Shown: positions 1 through 5,873, counted from the first letter of the stretch. The stretch: DNA of 7,672 nucleotides from an uncultured Clostridia bacterium (GCA_946184215.1 CAMHER010000088.1:1-7672); one strand, 5' to 3'. The notes: generated from the sequence alone by a model not told the origin. Numbers and translations: made by a program.

Positions 1-580
1 GCTTCTTGTACTCGGCCTTGAACTGCTCGGCGAGCTCCTTGAGGTCGGCGGCGGTGAGGTCGACGTCATAGACGACGCCCTTCTTCTCCTTCATCGCGTC
101 GATGAGCTGCTCGAAGTACTTCTTGCCGACTTCCATGACGACGTCGGAGAACATCTGGATGAAGCGGCGGTAGGAGTCGTAAACGAAACGCTCGAACTTG
201 GGATCGGGGTTGCCCTTGATCATGGCGGCGACGACGTCGTCGTTCAGACCGAGGTTGAGGATCGTGTCCATCATGCCGGGCATGGAGGCACGGGCGCCGC
301 TGCGGACGGAGACGAGGAGGGGATTTTCGAGATCGCCGAACTTTTTGCCGTTGATCTGCTCGATCTTCTCGACATACTCCATGACCTGGGCCATGATCTC
401 GTCGTTGATCTGACGGCCGTCGTCATAGTACTTGGTGCAGGCTTCGGTGGTGATGGTGAAGCCCTGGGGAACGGGCAGACCGATGTTGGTCATTTCGGCC
501 AGGTTCGCGCCCTTGCCGCCGAGCAGCTCACGCATGTTCGCATTGCCTTCGGAAAACAGGTAGACATACTTTTTGCTCAT
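1..580 (-). CDS. ppdK: Pyruvate, phosphate dikinase, N-terminal part (runs off the left edge)
   Basis: PPDK interconverts pyruvate, ATP and phosphate with PEP, AMP and pyrophosphate in the cytoplasm; in anaerobes it often runs in the glycolytic direction. The visible 193 residues are the start of the N-terminal nucleotide-binding domain. Family motifs are GGKGANLAEM (about residues 21-30), VPQGFTITTEAC (37-48) and SVRSGARASMPGMMDTILNL (91-110), which carries the conserved arginines and the glycine-rich loop SMPGMMD. The full enzyme is about 870-900 residues, so most of it, including the phosphohistidine domain and PEP/pyruvate barrel, lies outside the window. The ATG at 580 is preceded by GAAAGGATC about 10 bases upstream and by a plausible promoter at 644-673. 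The gene follows rsmA, but its own promoter suggests a separate transcript. Identification is firm; only the missing remainder is unverified. Confidence 0.96.
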   Translation of the reverse strand, partial: MSKKYVYLFSEGNANMRELLGGKGANLAEMTNIGLPVPQGFTITTEACTKYYDDGRQINDEIMAQVMEYVEKIEQINGKKFGDLENPLLVSVRSGARASMPGMMDTILNLGLNDDVVAAMIKGNPDPKFERFVYDSYRRFIQMFSDVVMEVGKKYFEQLIDAMKEKKGVVYDVDLTAADLKELAEQFKAEYKK

Positions 581-643
581 GTGTTTTTCGATCCTTTCTA
601 TTTTTCAAAACTCTATGCAAGTCAGGGATTTCTCGCGAATGTT

Positions 644-673
644 AGAATAACACAATCTTACAGATTTAATCAA
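644..673 (-). promoter_or_regulatory. Putative ppdK promoter, extended -10
   Basis: On the minus strand TTGATT (668-673) is separated by 18 bases from TATTCT (644-649), with TGT immediately before the -10, i.e. an extended TGn -10. It leaves a leader of about 55 bases before the ppdK ATG at 580. The surrounding 125 bases are AT-rich compared with the GC-rich genes on both sides. The call is based on consensus matching only. Confidence 0.55.
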
Positions 674-704
674 TACATTTTCCGCACAAATCGGGACATT
701 TCTT

Positions 705-1559
705 TCACAATCTTTTGGCCAATTCGTCTGTAAGCGCGACAAAAGAGCCCAGATCGAGCGCTTCGCCCCGGATCCGGATGTCAAAGCCGCAGTTTTCGAG
801 CGCTTGCTCGATCAAGGCCCGCTCGCACCCCAGTCCGGAGGCGAGCGCGTTGGCAAGGGTCTTGCGCCGCTGGTTGAAGGCCGCCCTTATAATCTGAAAG
901 AGCAATTGCTCATCCGATACCGCAAAGGGCTTTTCCCTCCGCCTTGTCAGGCGGATGACCGAGGAGGTCACCTTGGGCTGAGGGTGAAAGCAATGGGGCG
1001 GGACGTCGAAGAGGAGCTCGGGGCGCGTGTACCACTGGACAAAGAGAGAAAAGGCGCCGTAATCGGGTGTGTTCGCCGCGGCGCAGATGCGGCGCGCGAC
1101 CTCGCGCTGGATCATGACGGTGATCGTCTCAAAGCAGTCGGAGCGGATCAGCGCGGTGAGAACCGGGCTGGTGACGTTATAAGGCAGGTTGGCGCAGACG
1201 ACGGCGCGCATGCCGCCAAAATGCTCTCTCACCAGTGCGGGGATATCCTGCTTGAGGATATCCCCGAAGAGGATCTCCACATTGTCACAGGCTGCCATCG
1301 TCTCGCGCAGCACGCCCTCCAGCGAGCGGTCCAGCTCGACGGAGAGCACCTTGCCCGCGCGCGCTGCCAGCTGCTCGGTCAAGCAGCCGACGCCGGGGCC
1401 GATCTCCAGCACGGCCGTGTCGCTGTCCAGCTGCGCGCTGTCGGCAATGTCAGCCGGCACCCAGGAGGCCGTCAGGAAATTTTGGCCCATGGATTTGGAA
1501 AAACGAAAGCCGTGGCGGTGCAGCAGCTCCTGGATCTCGTTATAGTCAGTTAAATTCAT
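705..1559 (-). CDS. rsmA: 16S rRNA (adenine1518/1519-N6)-dimethyltransferase RsmA (KsgA)
   Basis: RsmA dimethylates two adjacent adenines in the 3'-terminal hairpin of 16S rRNA with S-adenosylmethionine, a late 30S maturation check. The 284-residue protein has the family's normal length. It carries GQNFL (25-29), the SAM-binding loop LEIGPGVGCLT (51-61), the acidic ribose-binding segment SVELD (73-77), GDILKQD (99-105), the catalytic NLPY motif (124-127), and the C-terminal AAFNQRRKTL (227-236) and RGEAL segments typical of KsgA. The start at 1559 lies 3 bases after the trmD stop, with AAGGTGAG about 10 bases upstream inside the end of trmD, so translation is probably coupled. It is the last gene of the rimM-trmD-rsmA unit. 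I see no convincing terminator in the short gap before the ppdK promoter. Confidence 0.97.
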   Translation of the reverse strand: MNLTDYNEIQELLHRHGFRFSKSMGQNFLTASWVPADIADSAQLDSDTAVLEIGPGVGCLTEQLAARAGKVLSVELDRSLEGVLRETMAACDNVEILFGDILKQDIPALVREHFGGMRAVVCANLPYNVTSPVLTALIRSDCFETITVMIQREVARRICAAANTPDYGAFSLFVQWYTRPELLFDVPPHCFHPQPKVTSSVIRLTRRREKPFAVSDEQLLFQIIRAAFNQRRKTLANALASGLGCERALIEQALENCGFDIRIRGEALDLGSFVALTDELAKRL

Positions 1560-1562
1560 AGC

Positions 1563-2864
1563 TTATCGTCTCACCTTGATGATCTTTTCATAGCCCTGCC
1601 GCGCCGTATCGTGGCCGGGCTCGACCGTGACGGTCAGATTGCCGCGGTAGCGGTAACCGCACGCGCGCAGCAGGCGCTGCATGGGCTTGTTTTTCCGGTG
1701 CGTATCGGTGCGGATACATTTGAAGCCCATGGCAAGCGCGCGCTCGTCGGCAAAACGCATCAGCTTCTCCGCGATCCCGCTGCCGCGGTATTTTCCCGCG
1801 ACCGCGCAGCGGTGCAGCACACAGCCCGGCAGCTCCGGCGTCCACTTGCCGTCGGTAAGACCGTCATAGCTTTTCTCCTCCCGCTCCGAGAGCGTGAAAA
1901 AAGCTGCGATCTCTTCGCCGTGCAGCACGACGAAGCACTCGCCCCGCTCCAGGTCAAAACGGAAATGCTCCTCCCCCGGATAGGGGCCCTGCCACTGGTC
2001 GACACGCAGCCGTTTCAGGCTTGCGCGCGCCTCGTCCACGATAGAGAGAATGGCGCTCAGGTCTTCCTCCTCCGCCGCCCGGCAGGTGACCGGCGCGCTG
2101 AGAGAGATTCGGTTTCTGTCCCGCCCGACCTCTTCGAAAAGCTTCCGGTCGCTCTCCGTTGCGGGCGTAAAATTTTCAAACAGGTCCGGGCGCTTTTCCC
2201 TTGTCCGGATGAACTGCTGCTTCCTGCGCCATTTTTCCACCTTTTCGTGGTCGCCGCCCAGAAGCACTTGGGGCACTTCCCTGCCCTCCCAGATCTCGGG
2301 GCGGGTATATTGGGGATATTCGAGCAGGCCGTCCCAGTGGCTCTCGCCGATATAGCACTGCTCGTCCGCGAGCACACCGGGCACGAGGCGGCAGACCGAG
2401 TCGGCCACGGCCATCGCCGCGATCTCGCCGCCGGTCAGCACAAAGTCGCCGAGCGAGATCTCCTCATCCACGCAGGAGTCGATAAAGCGCTCGTCCACGC
2501 CCTCATAGTGGCCGCAGATGAGCACCAGATGGTCATAGTCGCGCGCAAGTCGCTTGGCCGTCTCCTGGGTGTAGGGCTGTCCCTGGGGCGTGAGATAGAT
2601 CACGCGGCTGCGTCTGCCCGCCGCGGTCGCCATGACGCTGTCAAGGCAGCTTTTGAGCGGCTGCGCCATCATCACGCAGCCCCAGCCGCCGCCGTAGGGA
2701 TAGTCGTCGACCTGGTTCTGCTTATTGTCGGTATAGTCGCGGATCTGGACGCAGTTGATCTCAACCGCGCCTTTTTTCGCCGCGCGGCCGATGATGCTCT
2801 CGTGCAGGACAGCGTACACCGTGTCCGGGAAGAGCGTTAAGATGTCAATTCGCATTTCGCTCAT
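1563..2864 (-). CDS. trmD: Fusion: tRNA (guanine37-N1)-methyltransferase TrmD with C-terminal GNAT acetyltransferase domain
   Basis: Residues 1 to about 245 are a complete TrmD, the knotted SPOUT enzyme that makes m1G37 in tRNAs and prevents frameshifting. Visible motifs are DYPYGGG (54-60), LICGHYEGVDER (115-126), ISLGDFVLTGGE (136-147, SAM-binding knot), R159, D178 in the HWDGLLE stretch (position of the catalytic Asp), YPQYTRP (183-189) and GGDHEKVEKWRRKQ (203-216). After PYGGG the sequence is WGCVM, where I expect a small or Pro residue and GM. Residues about 258-433 form a GNAT N-acetyltransferase domain: a QWQGPYP segment (290-296), the acetyl-CoA loop KYRGSGIAEKLM (358-369; R-x-x-G-x-A pattern) and an ACGYRYRG C-terminal strand. 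TrmD alone is usually about 230-260 residues, so some 175 are added with no stop or frame break. The ATG at 2864 lies one base after the rimM stop and has GAGG 9 bases upstream; an internal ATG three codons later fits worse. The acetyl acceptor is unknown. Confidence 0.94.
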   Translation of the reverse strand: MSEMRIDILTLFPDTVYAVLHESIIGRAAKKGAVEINCVQIRDYTDNKQNQVDDYPYGGGWGCVMMAQPLKSCLDSVMATAAGRRSRVIYLTPQGQPYTQETAKRLARDYDHLVLICGHYEGVDERFIDSCVDEEISLGDFVLTGGEIAAMAVADSVCRLVPGVLADEQCYIGESHWDGLLEYPQYTRPEIWEGREVPQVLLGGDHEKVEKWRRKQQFIRTREKRPDLFENFTPATESDRKLFEEVGRDRNRISLSAPVTCRAAEEEDLSAILSIVDEARASLKRLRVDQWQGPYPGEEHFRFDLERGECFVVLHGEEIAAFFTLSEREEKSYDGLTDGKWTPELPGCVLHRCAVAGKYRGSGIAEKLMRFADERALAMGFKCIRTDTHRKNKPMQRLLRACGYRYRGNLTVTVEPGHDTARQGYEKIIKVRR

Positions 2865-2865
2865 T

Positions 2866-3348
2866 TCACATGCCCTCGATCAGATGGACGCGGATCTCTT
2901 CCTTTTCCGCGTCAATGCCCAGAATAAACTCCCGCACGGCGGGGATCAGATGCTCGCTCTCGCCGCGCACAACATAGAGCATGGAGGCCGGCGTCTCGAA
3001 CGCATCGACAAGCTTGCCGACCGTGTGGCCGTCCTCGTCGACGACCGTGAAGCCCAGGATGTCCTGGACGAAGAATTCGCCGTCCTTCATGCGCGCGTCG
3101 GCGCGCAGGATCTCGACGGTCTTTCCCTTCAGCGCCATGGCGGCATTCAAATCCTCCACCCCCTCGAGGCGGGCGATGATGAACTGCTTGTGCTCGCGCG
3201 CCGAGAGGATCTTCTTTTCCGCGCCGTTTATAAAAAGACGCTTGAAGGTCTTGAAAAACGCGGGCGAATCGAGCCAGACCTCGATTTTGACCTCGCCGGT
3301 TACGCCGTGGGTGTTGACGATTTTTCCGGCTTCGACGTATTGCTTCAT
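2866..3348 (-). CDS. rimM: 16S rRNA processing / 30S maturation factor RimM
   Basis: RimM binds free 30S subunits via protein S19 and helps mature the 3' head domain of 16S rRNA. The 160-residue product is of normal size. It has the N-terminal RimM beta-barrel signature AGKIVNTHGVTGEVKIEVW (7-25), the LEGVEDLNAAMALKGKTVEI segment (61-80), and a C-terminal PRC-barrel starting near GEFFVQDILGF (90-100) with the VGKL turn and a HLIPAVREFI strand. The reading frame stays open upstream to 3648, across sugE, but the ATG at 3348 has a strong AAGGAG 7 bases upstream and matches the family N-terminus, so the longer version is rejected. The stop is followed after one base by the trmD start. The gene before it is sugE rather than the often seen rpsP, and the unit has its own promoter at 3380-3408. 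Confidence 0.96.
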   Translation of the reverse strand: MKQYVEAGKIVNTHGVTGEVKIEVWLDSPAFFKTFKRLFINGAEKKILSAREHKQFIIARLEGVEDLNAAMALKGKTVEILRADARMKDGEFFVQDILGFTVVDEDGHTVGKLVDAFETPASMLYVVRGESEHLIPAVREFILGIDAEKEEIRVHLIEGM

Positions 3349-3379
3349 GGTCGTTCTCCTTTGCGGTTTCTGACAATTC

Positions 3380-3408
3380 AGTTTACCATGAAAGCCTGCG
3401 TTTGCCAA
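3380..3408 (-). promoter_or_regulatory. Putative promoter of the rimM-trmD-rsmA operon
   Basis: TTGGCA (3403-3408) and TAAACT (3380-3385) on the minus strand are 17 bases apart, with TGG directly before the -10 (extended -10). The predicted start is about 25 bases before the rimM ATG. The -35 box sits only 8 bases beyond the sugE stop. With no terminator visible in that gap, read-through from sugE could add to operon expression. Confidence 0.6.
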
Positions 3409-3416
3409 CGGAAAAG

Positions 3417-3734
3417 TTACGCTGCCGTCAATTTCAGCCCGATGATGCCGACAAGCAGCAGCGCCGCAAAGAAAAGGCGGCCGGCGGTGGCGGGCTCCTT
3501 GAACATCACGATACCCACAACGACCGCGCCGAGCGCGCCGATCCCCGTCCAGATGCCGTAGGCCGTGCCGATCGGCAGCGTTTTTGTCGCGCGAGAGAGA
3601 AAGAAGAAGCTCGCCAGCATCCCGGCAACCGTCAGGATCGACGGCCACAGTTTGGAAAAGCCGTCGGAAAGCTTCAGGCAGGTCGCCCAGAAAATTTCAA
3701 AGCAGCCCGCGACGATCAGTTCGATCCACGCCAT
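3417..3734 (-). CDS. sugE: Small multidrug resistance family protein, SugE/Gdx type (guanidinium exporter)
   Basis: This is a 105-residue inner-membrane protein with four predicted helices (about 2-20, 30-48, 57-76, 85-102), the normal size for SMR proteins, which act as dual-topology dimers exchanging protons for a cation. The SugE/Gdx subgroup exports guanidinium; the polyaromatic-drug EmrE subgroup has different signatures. Seen here are the essential Glu13 in AGCFEIFWATCLKLSDGF (9-26), Trp16, Ser42, Tyr59 and Trp62 within LPIGTAYGIWTGIGALGA (53-70). As far as I recall, these match the substrate-site residues of characterised Gdx proteins. The ATG at 3734 is chosen because GGGAGG lies 9 bases upstream; eight further in-frame codons to 3758 have no ribosome site and lack family similarity. 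The gene has its own promoter (3842-3870) and a leader with two hairpins that probably controls it. Paired-type SMR partners are absent, which suits a homodimer. Confidence 0.92.
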   Translation of the reverse strand: MAWIELIVAGCFEIFWATCLKLSDGFSKLWPSILTVAGMLASFFFLSRATKTLPIGTAYGIWTGIGALGAVVVGIVMFKEPATAGRLFFAALLLVGIIGLKLTAA

Positions 3735-3756
3735 GGCATAAAACCTCCCAAAAAGC

Positions 3757-3810
3757 AAAAAAATGCGCTTGGCTTACACCTGCACAGGCCTGACGGTGTA
3801 AGGCAAACGC
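3757..3810 (-). terminator. Strong intrinsic terminator / attenuator hairpin in the sugE leader
   Basis: In minus-strand RNA GCGUUUG-C-CUUACACC (3810 to 3795) pairs with GGUGUAAG-C-CAAGCGC (3780 to 3765): 15 base pairs with a single C-C mismatch, closed by a 14-base loop (3781-3794) and followed by A and seven U (3757-3763). One pair is a U-G wobble that would be an A-C mismatch in plus-strand RNA, which favours minus-strand function. The hairpin lies downstream of the sugE promoter and 23 bases before the sugE start, so besides ending the CoA-transferase/deacylase transcript it must attenuate sugE itself. Confidence 0.75.
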
Positions 3811-3836
3811 GGCTCCCCACTCGGCAGCGGGGAGCC
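3811..3836 (-). other. Leader hairpin at the 5' end of the sugE transcript
   Basis: Minus-strand RNA GGCUCCCCGCU pairs fully with AGUGGGGAGCC around a GCCG tetraloop. The ninth pair is G-U in this strand but A-C in the other, so the fold favours the minus-strand transcript. It starts at or next to the predicted transcription start and is not followed by a U run, so it is not itself a good terminator. It may be an aptamer or antiterminator partner, or simply a stabilising 5' hairpin. It does not show the ACGR loops of guanidine-II nor any guanidine-I or -III core that I can recognise. Confidence 0.5.
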
Positions 3837-3841
3837 TGTAA

Positions 3842-3870
3842 AGAATAGCATTCGGCGGAGGAAAAATCAA
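3842..3870 (-). promoter_or_regulatory. Putative sugE promoter overlapping the end of the deacylase gene
   Basis: TTGATT (3865-3870) and TATTCT (3842-3847) on the minus strand are 17 bases apart, with TGC before the -10 (extended -10). The same two hexamers form the ppdK promoter with an 18-base spacer. The -35 overlaps the TGA stop of the upstream deacylase. The predicted start at about 3835-3837 falls exactly at the foot of the first leader hairpin. Confidence 0.55.
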
Positions 3871-4430
3871 GTCTCCGGGTCAAATTCCCACGGGAGGTTT
3901 ACATAAGTCGGTTCATGCTTGAGCGCCGGAATCAGCTTTTCGCGCACGTCCGCCGTAGTGAGGCAGAGCGACGAGGTGTTTTTGCAGGGGTGGCAGCCGA
4001 AGAAGGGCTCGGCTGTGAGATCGCGGTCGACGAGAAGATGCACGGCGCAGCCGGTGTCGTTCATCAGTCCCAGCAGGCTGACCGAGCCGGGCGTGACGCC
4101 CAGCAGCCGCTCCATGTCCGCCGCGCCGGCAAAGCTGAGGCGCGACGAGCCGATCTGGGCCGAGAGATACTTGGTCTTGAAGGGCTTGTCGCCGGGCATG
4201 ATGAGCAGGTAAAAGTCCGTCTGCTGGCGGTTGGTCAAAAACAGATTCTTGCAGATCGTGCAGCCGAGCAGCGCCTCGACCTCGCGGCAGGCCTCGATCG
4301 TGTCGGCGTGTTCGTGGTCGACGCGGAAATACGCGATTCCGAGGCGGTCGAGCAGGTCATAGCAGCGCTCTTCCCTCTCTTCGCGCGGCTCGGTCGGGCG
4401 GCCGCGGTATCGGGTCTTGTCGATAAACAT
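3867..4430 (-). CDS. Prolyl-tRNA editing deacylase (YbaK/ProX family, PrdX / ProXp-ala type)
   Basis: The family hydrolyses mischarged Ala-tRNA(Pro) (or Cys-tRNA(Pro) in the YbaK branch) in trans, in the cytoplasm, protecting proline codons. The 187-residue protein is a single YbaK/aa-tRNA deacylase domain with a short basic N-terminal extension. Visible signatures are FRVDHEHADTIEACREVEALL (starting at 35), CKNLFLTNRQQTDFYLL (60-76) with the conserved lysine K61, GSSRLSFA (94-101), PGSVSLLGLMND (114-125) and GCHPCKNTSS (145-154). Segments such as SRLSFA and SLLGLMND point to the PrdX/ProXp-ala branch rather than YbaK; substrate specificity is inferred from this. The ATG at 4430 has GAGGT about 7 bases upstream, inside the end of the CoA-transferase gene, whose stop is 3 bases away, so the two genes are translationally coupled. 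No proline reductase genes are in view. Confidence 0.9.
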   Translation of the reverse strand: MFIDKTRYRGRPTEPREEREERCYDLLDRLGIAYFRVDHEHADTIEACREVEALLGCTICKNLFLTNRQQTDFYLLIMPGDKPFKTKYLSAQIGSSRLSFAGAADMERLLGVTPGSVSLLGLMNDTGCAVHLLVDRDLTAEPFFGCHPCKNTSSLCLTTADVREKLIPALKHEPTYVNLPWEFDPET

Positions 4431-4433
4431 GGC

Positions 4434-5765
4434 TTACCTCTTATTGTGCGGCAGCCAGATCTTCTGCTGCTCCGCCGCATGGATCAGCTCCTCGCGGAAA
4501 TCGGGATGCGCGAGCGAGATCAGCGCCTCGGCCCGCTCCCAGGTGGACTTGCCCGCGAGATTGACCGCGCCGTATTCCGTGGCGATATAGAAAACCTCGC
4601 TGCGCGGGGTGGTGACGATGTCACCGCCGAAGCGCGGCAGGATGCGCGAATGGCGCACGACTGCCTTGTCGACAAAGCTGGAGGACATGCAGAGGAAGGA
4701 AAGGCCGTCCTTCGCCGCCGTGGCGCCGTTGACAAAGTCGAGCTGGCCGCCGGTGCCGCTGATCTGGCGGGTGCCGACGCTCTCCGAACAAACCTGGCCG
4801 TAGAGATCGGCCGCAAGGCAGCCGTTGATGGAGATCATCGAATCGTTCTGCGCGATGACCGGGATCGAGTTTACATAACGCAGTGAATATCCCTCGATCT
4901 CCGGGTTGTTGTCCAGCCAGTCGTAAAACGCGCGGGAGCCGATCGCGAGGCCGAGCACGCCCACGCCGGGGTGCAGGCTCTTGCGGCGGTTGGTCAGCTT
5001 GCCGGCGCGGTGCATGGCGAGATACCCGTCGGAGGCAAGCTCGGTGTGCATGCCGAGATCCTTCAGATCGGAATCGGCGATCAGCTCGCCGATCGCGTTG
5101 GGCACGCCGCCGATGCCGAGCTGGATCGTCGCGCCGTCGCGGATATGGGGAAAGACGAAAGAGGCGATTCTCTTTTCGATGTCGCTGGCCGGGGGCGTGG
5201 GCATCTCCCAGAGAGGATGCGGCTCGGCCTCGACGATCATGTCCACTTTTTCGAGCGGCAGCTTGGGCGATTCGCCGCCGATGCGCGGCAGGGCGGCGTT
5301 CACCTCGACGATCACGGTTTTGGCGTTCTCGACGATCGAACAGACGGCGCCCTGGGCGCCGGAGAGGTTGAAGTTGCCCTCGCCGTCCATCGGCGCGACA
5401 CTAAGCATCGCGACGTCGGTCGTGAGGAAGTTTTCATAGTACCAGCCCATGTTGCGGAAGACCATGGGCGTGAAGAAGGCGCGGCCGCGGTCGCACAGGC
5501 GGCGCTCGTAGGCCGAGCAGTGCCAGGTATTGTAGATAAAATGATCGGCCTCCGGGTCGCATTCGACGACGGCGAGCGGCCCCTGCAGCAGATTGCCGCG
5601 CACCTTGACGGCGCGCAGCTCATCGCGGCGTCTGGCCAGGGCGGCATCGAGCGCGGCGGGATAGGAGTTGTTCGAGCCGTAGTCGACCCAGTCGCCGTTT
5701 TTGACGATCTTGACGGCCTCGTCCGCGGTGCGGAGCTTGGCGCGATATTCGGAAAGGAGATCCAT
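4434..5765 (-). CDS. Acetyl-CoA hydrolase/transferase family CoA-transferase (butyryl-CoA:acetate or 4-hydroxybutyrate CoA-transferase-like)
   Basis: The enzyme moves CoA between short-chain acyl groups through a glutamyl-CoA intermediate; in gut Clostridia relatives often perform the last step of butyrate formation. The 443-residue length fits. Features: N-terminal SADEAV-like TADEAVKIVKNGDWVDYG (13-30), VAPMDGEGNFN (123-133), VIVEVNAALPR (151-161), GATIQLGIGGVPNAIGELI (211-229), and the C-terminal core CSESVGTRQISGTGGQLDF (326-344) with the expected catalytic Glu328 and the GTGGQLDF CoA loop. The end, STWERAEALISLAHPDFREEL, is strongly family-like. Parts of the N-terminal half, such as the stretch around SNNSYPAALD, differ from the butyryl-CoA:acetate enzymes I remember, so the acyl substrate is not assigned. 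The frame is open to 5942, but AGGAGG sits 7 bases before the ATG at 5765, while the extra N-terminus is translated repeat DNA and crosses the promoter. It leads a two-gene unit with the deacylase. Confidence 0.9.
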   Translation of the reverse strand: MDLLSEYRAKLRTADEAVKIVKNGDWVDYGSNNSYPAALDAALARRRDELRAVKVRGNLLQGPLAVVECDPEADHFIYNTWHCSAYERRLCDRGRAFFTPMVFRNMGWYYENFLTTDVAMLSVAPMDGEGNFNLSGAQGAVCSIVENAKTVIVEVNAALPRIGGESPKLPLEKVDMIVEAEPHPLWEMPTPPASDIEKRIASFVFPHIRDGATIQLGIGGVPNAIGELIADSDLKDLGMHTELASDGYLAMHRAGKLTNRRKSLHPGVGVLGLAIGSRAFYDWLDNNPEIEGYSLRYVNSIPVIAQNDSMISINGCLAADLYGQVCSESVGTRQISGTGGQLDFVNGATAAKDGLSFLCMSSSFVDKAVVRHSRILPRFGGDIVTTPRSEVFYIATEYGAVNLAGKSTWERAEALISLAHPDFREELIHAAEQQKIWLPHNKR

Positions 5766-5795
5766 CGCATTGCCTCCTGTGTTTTTGTCAAAAAA

Positions 5796-5824
5796 AGTAT
5801 AGCACGAACGGCAGGGGGAGTAAA
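5796..5824 (-). promoter_or_regulatory. Putative promoter of the CoA-transferase/deacylase unit
   Basis: TTTACT (5819-5824) and TATACT (5796-5801) on the minus strand are 17 bases apart, with TGC before the -10. The ten bases GTGCTATACT also occur at the ribU -10. The -35 is the last part of the 21-bp palindrome's arm, so hairpin or cruciform formation or read-through transcription could affect it. The leader is short (about 25 bases) and holds the AGGAGG ribosome site. Confidence 0.6.
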
Positions 5825-5862
5825 GGAAAAGCTCCCTGCGGGCAGGGAGCTTTTCCTTTACT
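5819..5862. terminator. 21-bp perfect palindrome, likely bidirectional terminator after ribU
   Basis: Arms 5819-5839 and 5842-5862 are perfectly complementary over 21 bases around a GG centre (core AAAAGCTCCCTGC / GCAGGGAGCTTTT). On the plus strand the hairpin runs directly into seven T. On the minus strand the inner GC-rich stem runs into TTTTCCTTT, so it can stop ribU transcription coming from the right. No plus-strand gene ends here, which makes ribU the obvious client. The perfection of the arms is unusual for an ordinary terminator. Confidence 0.7.
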
Positions 5863-5873
5863 TTTTTTGACAA

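Larger units (their letters stand above)
5785..5873. repeat. Outer inverted repeat flanking the palindrome before the CoA-transferase
   Basis: TTGTCAAAAAAAGTA at 5785-5799 recurs as its exact reverse complement at 5859-5873. The left copy covers the predicted transcription start region of the CoA-transferase gene and part of its -10; the right copy abuts the short repeat at 5874-5930. The inner 21-bp palindrome is nested between them and overlaps the right copy by 4 bases. The pair may be the ends of a small duplicated or inverted element, or a byproduct of A/T runs beside two regulatory sites. Confidence 0.55.

Noticed and set aside
674..704. Possible terminator after rsmA
   Set aside because: Only a 3-4 bp stem (CCG/CGG) can be drawn and no T run follows in the transcribed direction.
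804..1553. Long plus-strand open frame of 249 codons across rsmA
   Set aside because: It lies opposite a certain rsmA gene, has no ribosome site or recognisable motifs, and is explained by the GC-rich codon use of the real gene.
1611..2840. 409-codon plus-strand open frame opposite trmD
   Set aside because: It is a mirror frame of the TrmD-GNAT gene with low-complexity Ala/Arg/His-rich translation and no family signature.
3349..3648. 100-residue N-terminal extension of rimM
   Set aside because: It overlaps sugE on the same strand in another frame, crosses the rimM promoter and strong ribosome site, and has no similarity to RimM N-termini.
3915..4886. 323-codon plus-strand open frame opposite the deacylase and CoA-transferase
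   Set aside because: It spans two real minus-strand genes and their junction, with no start signal or recognisable domain.
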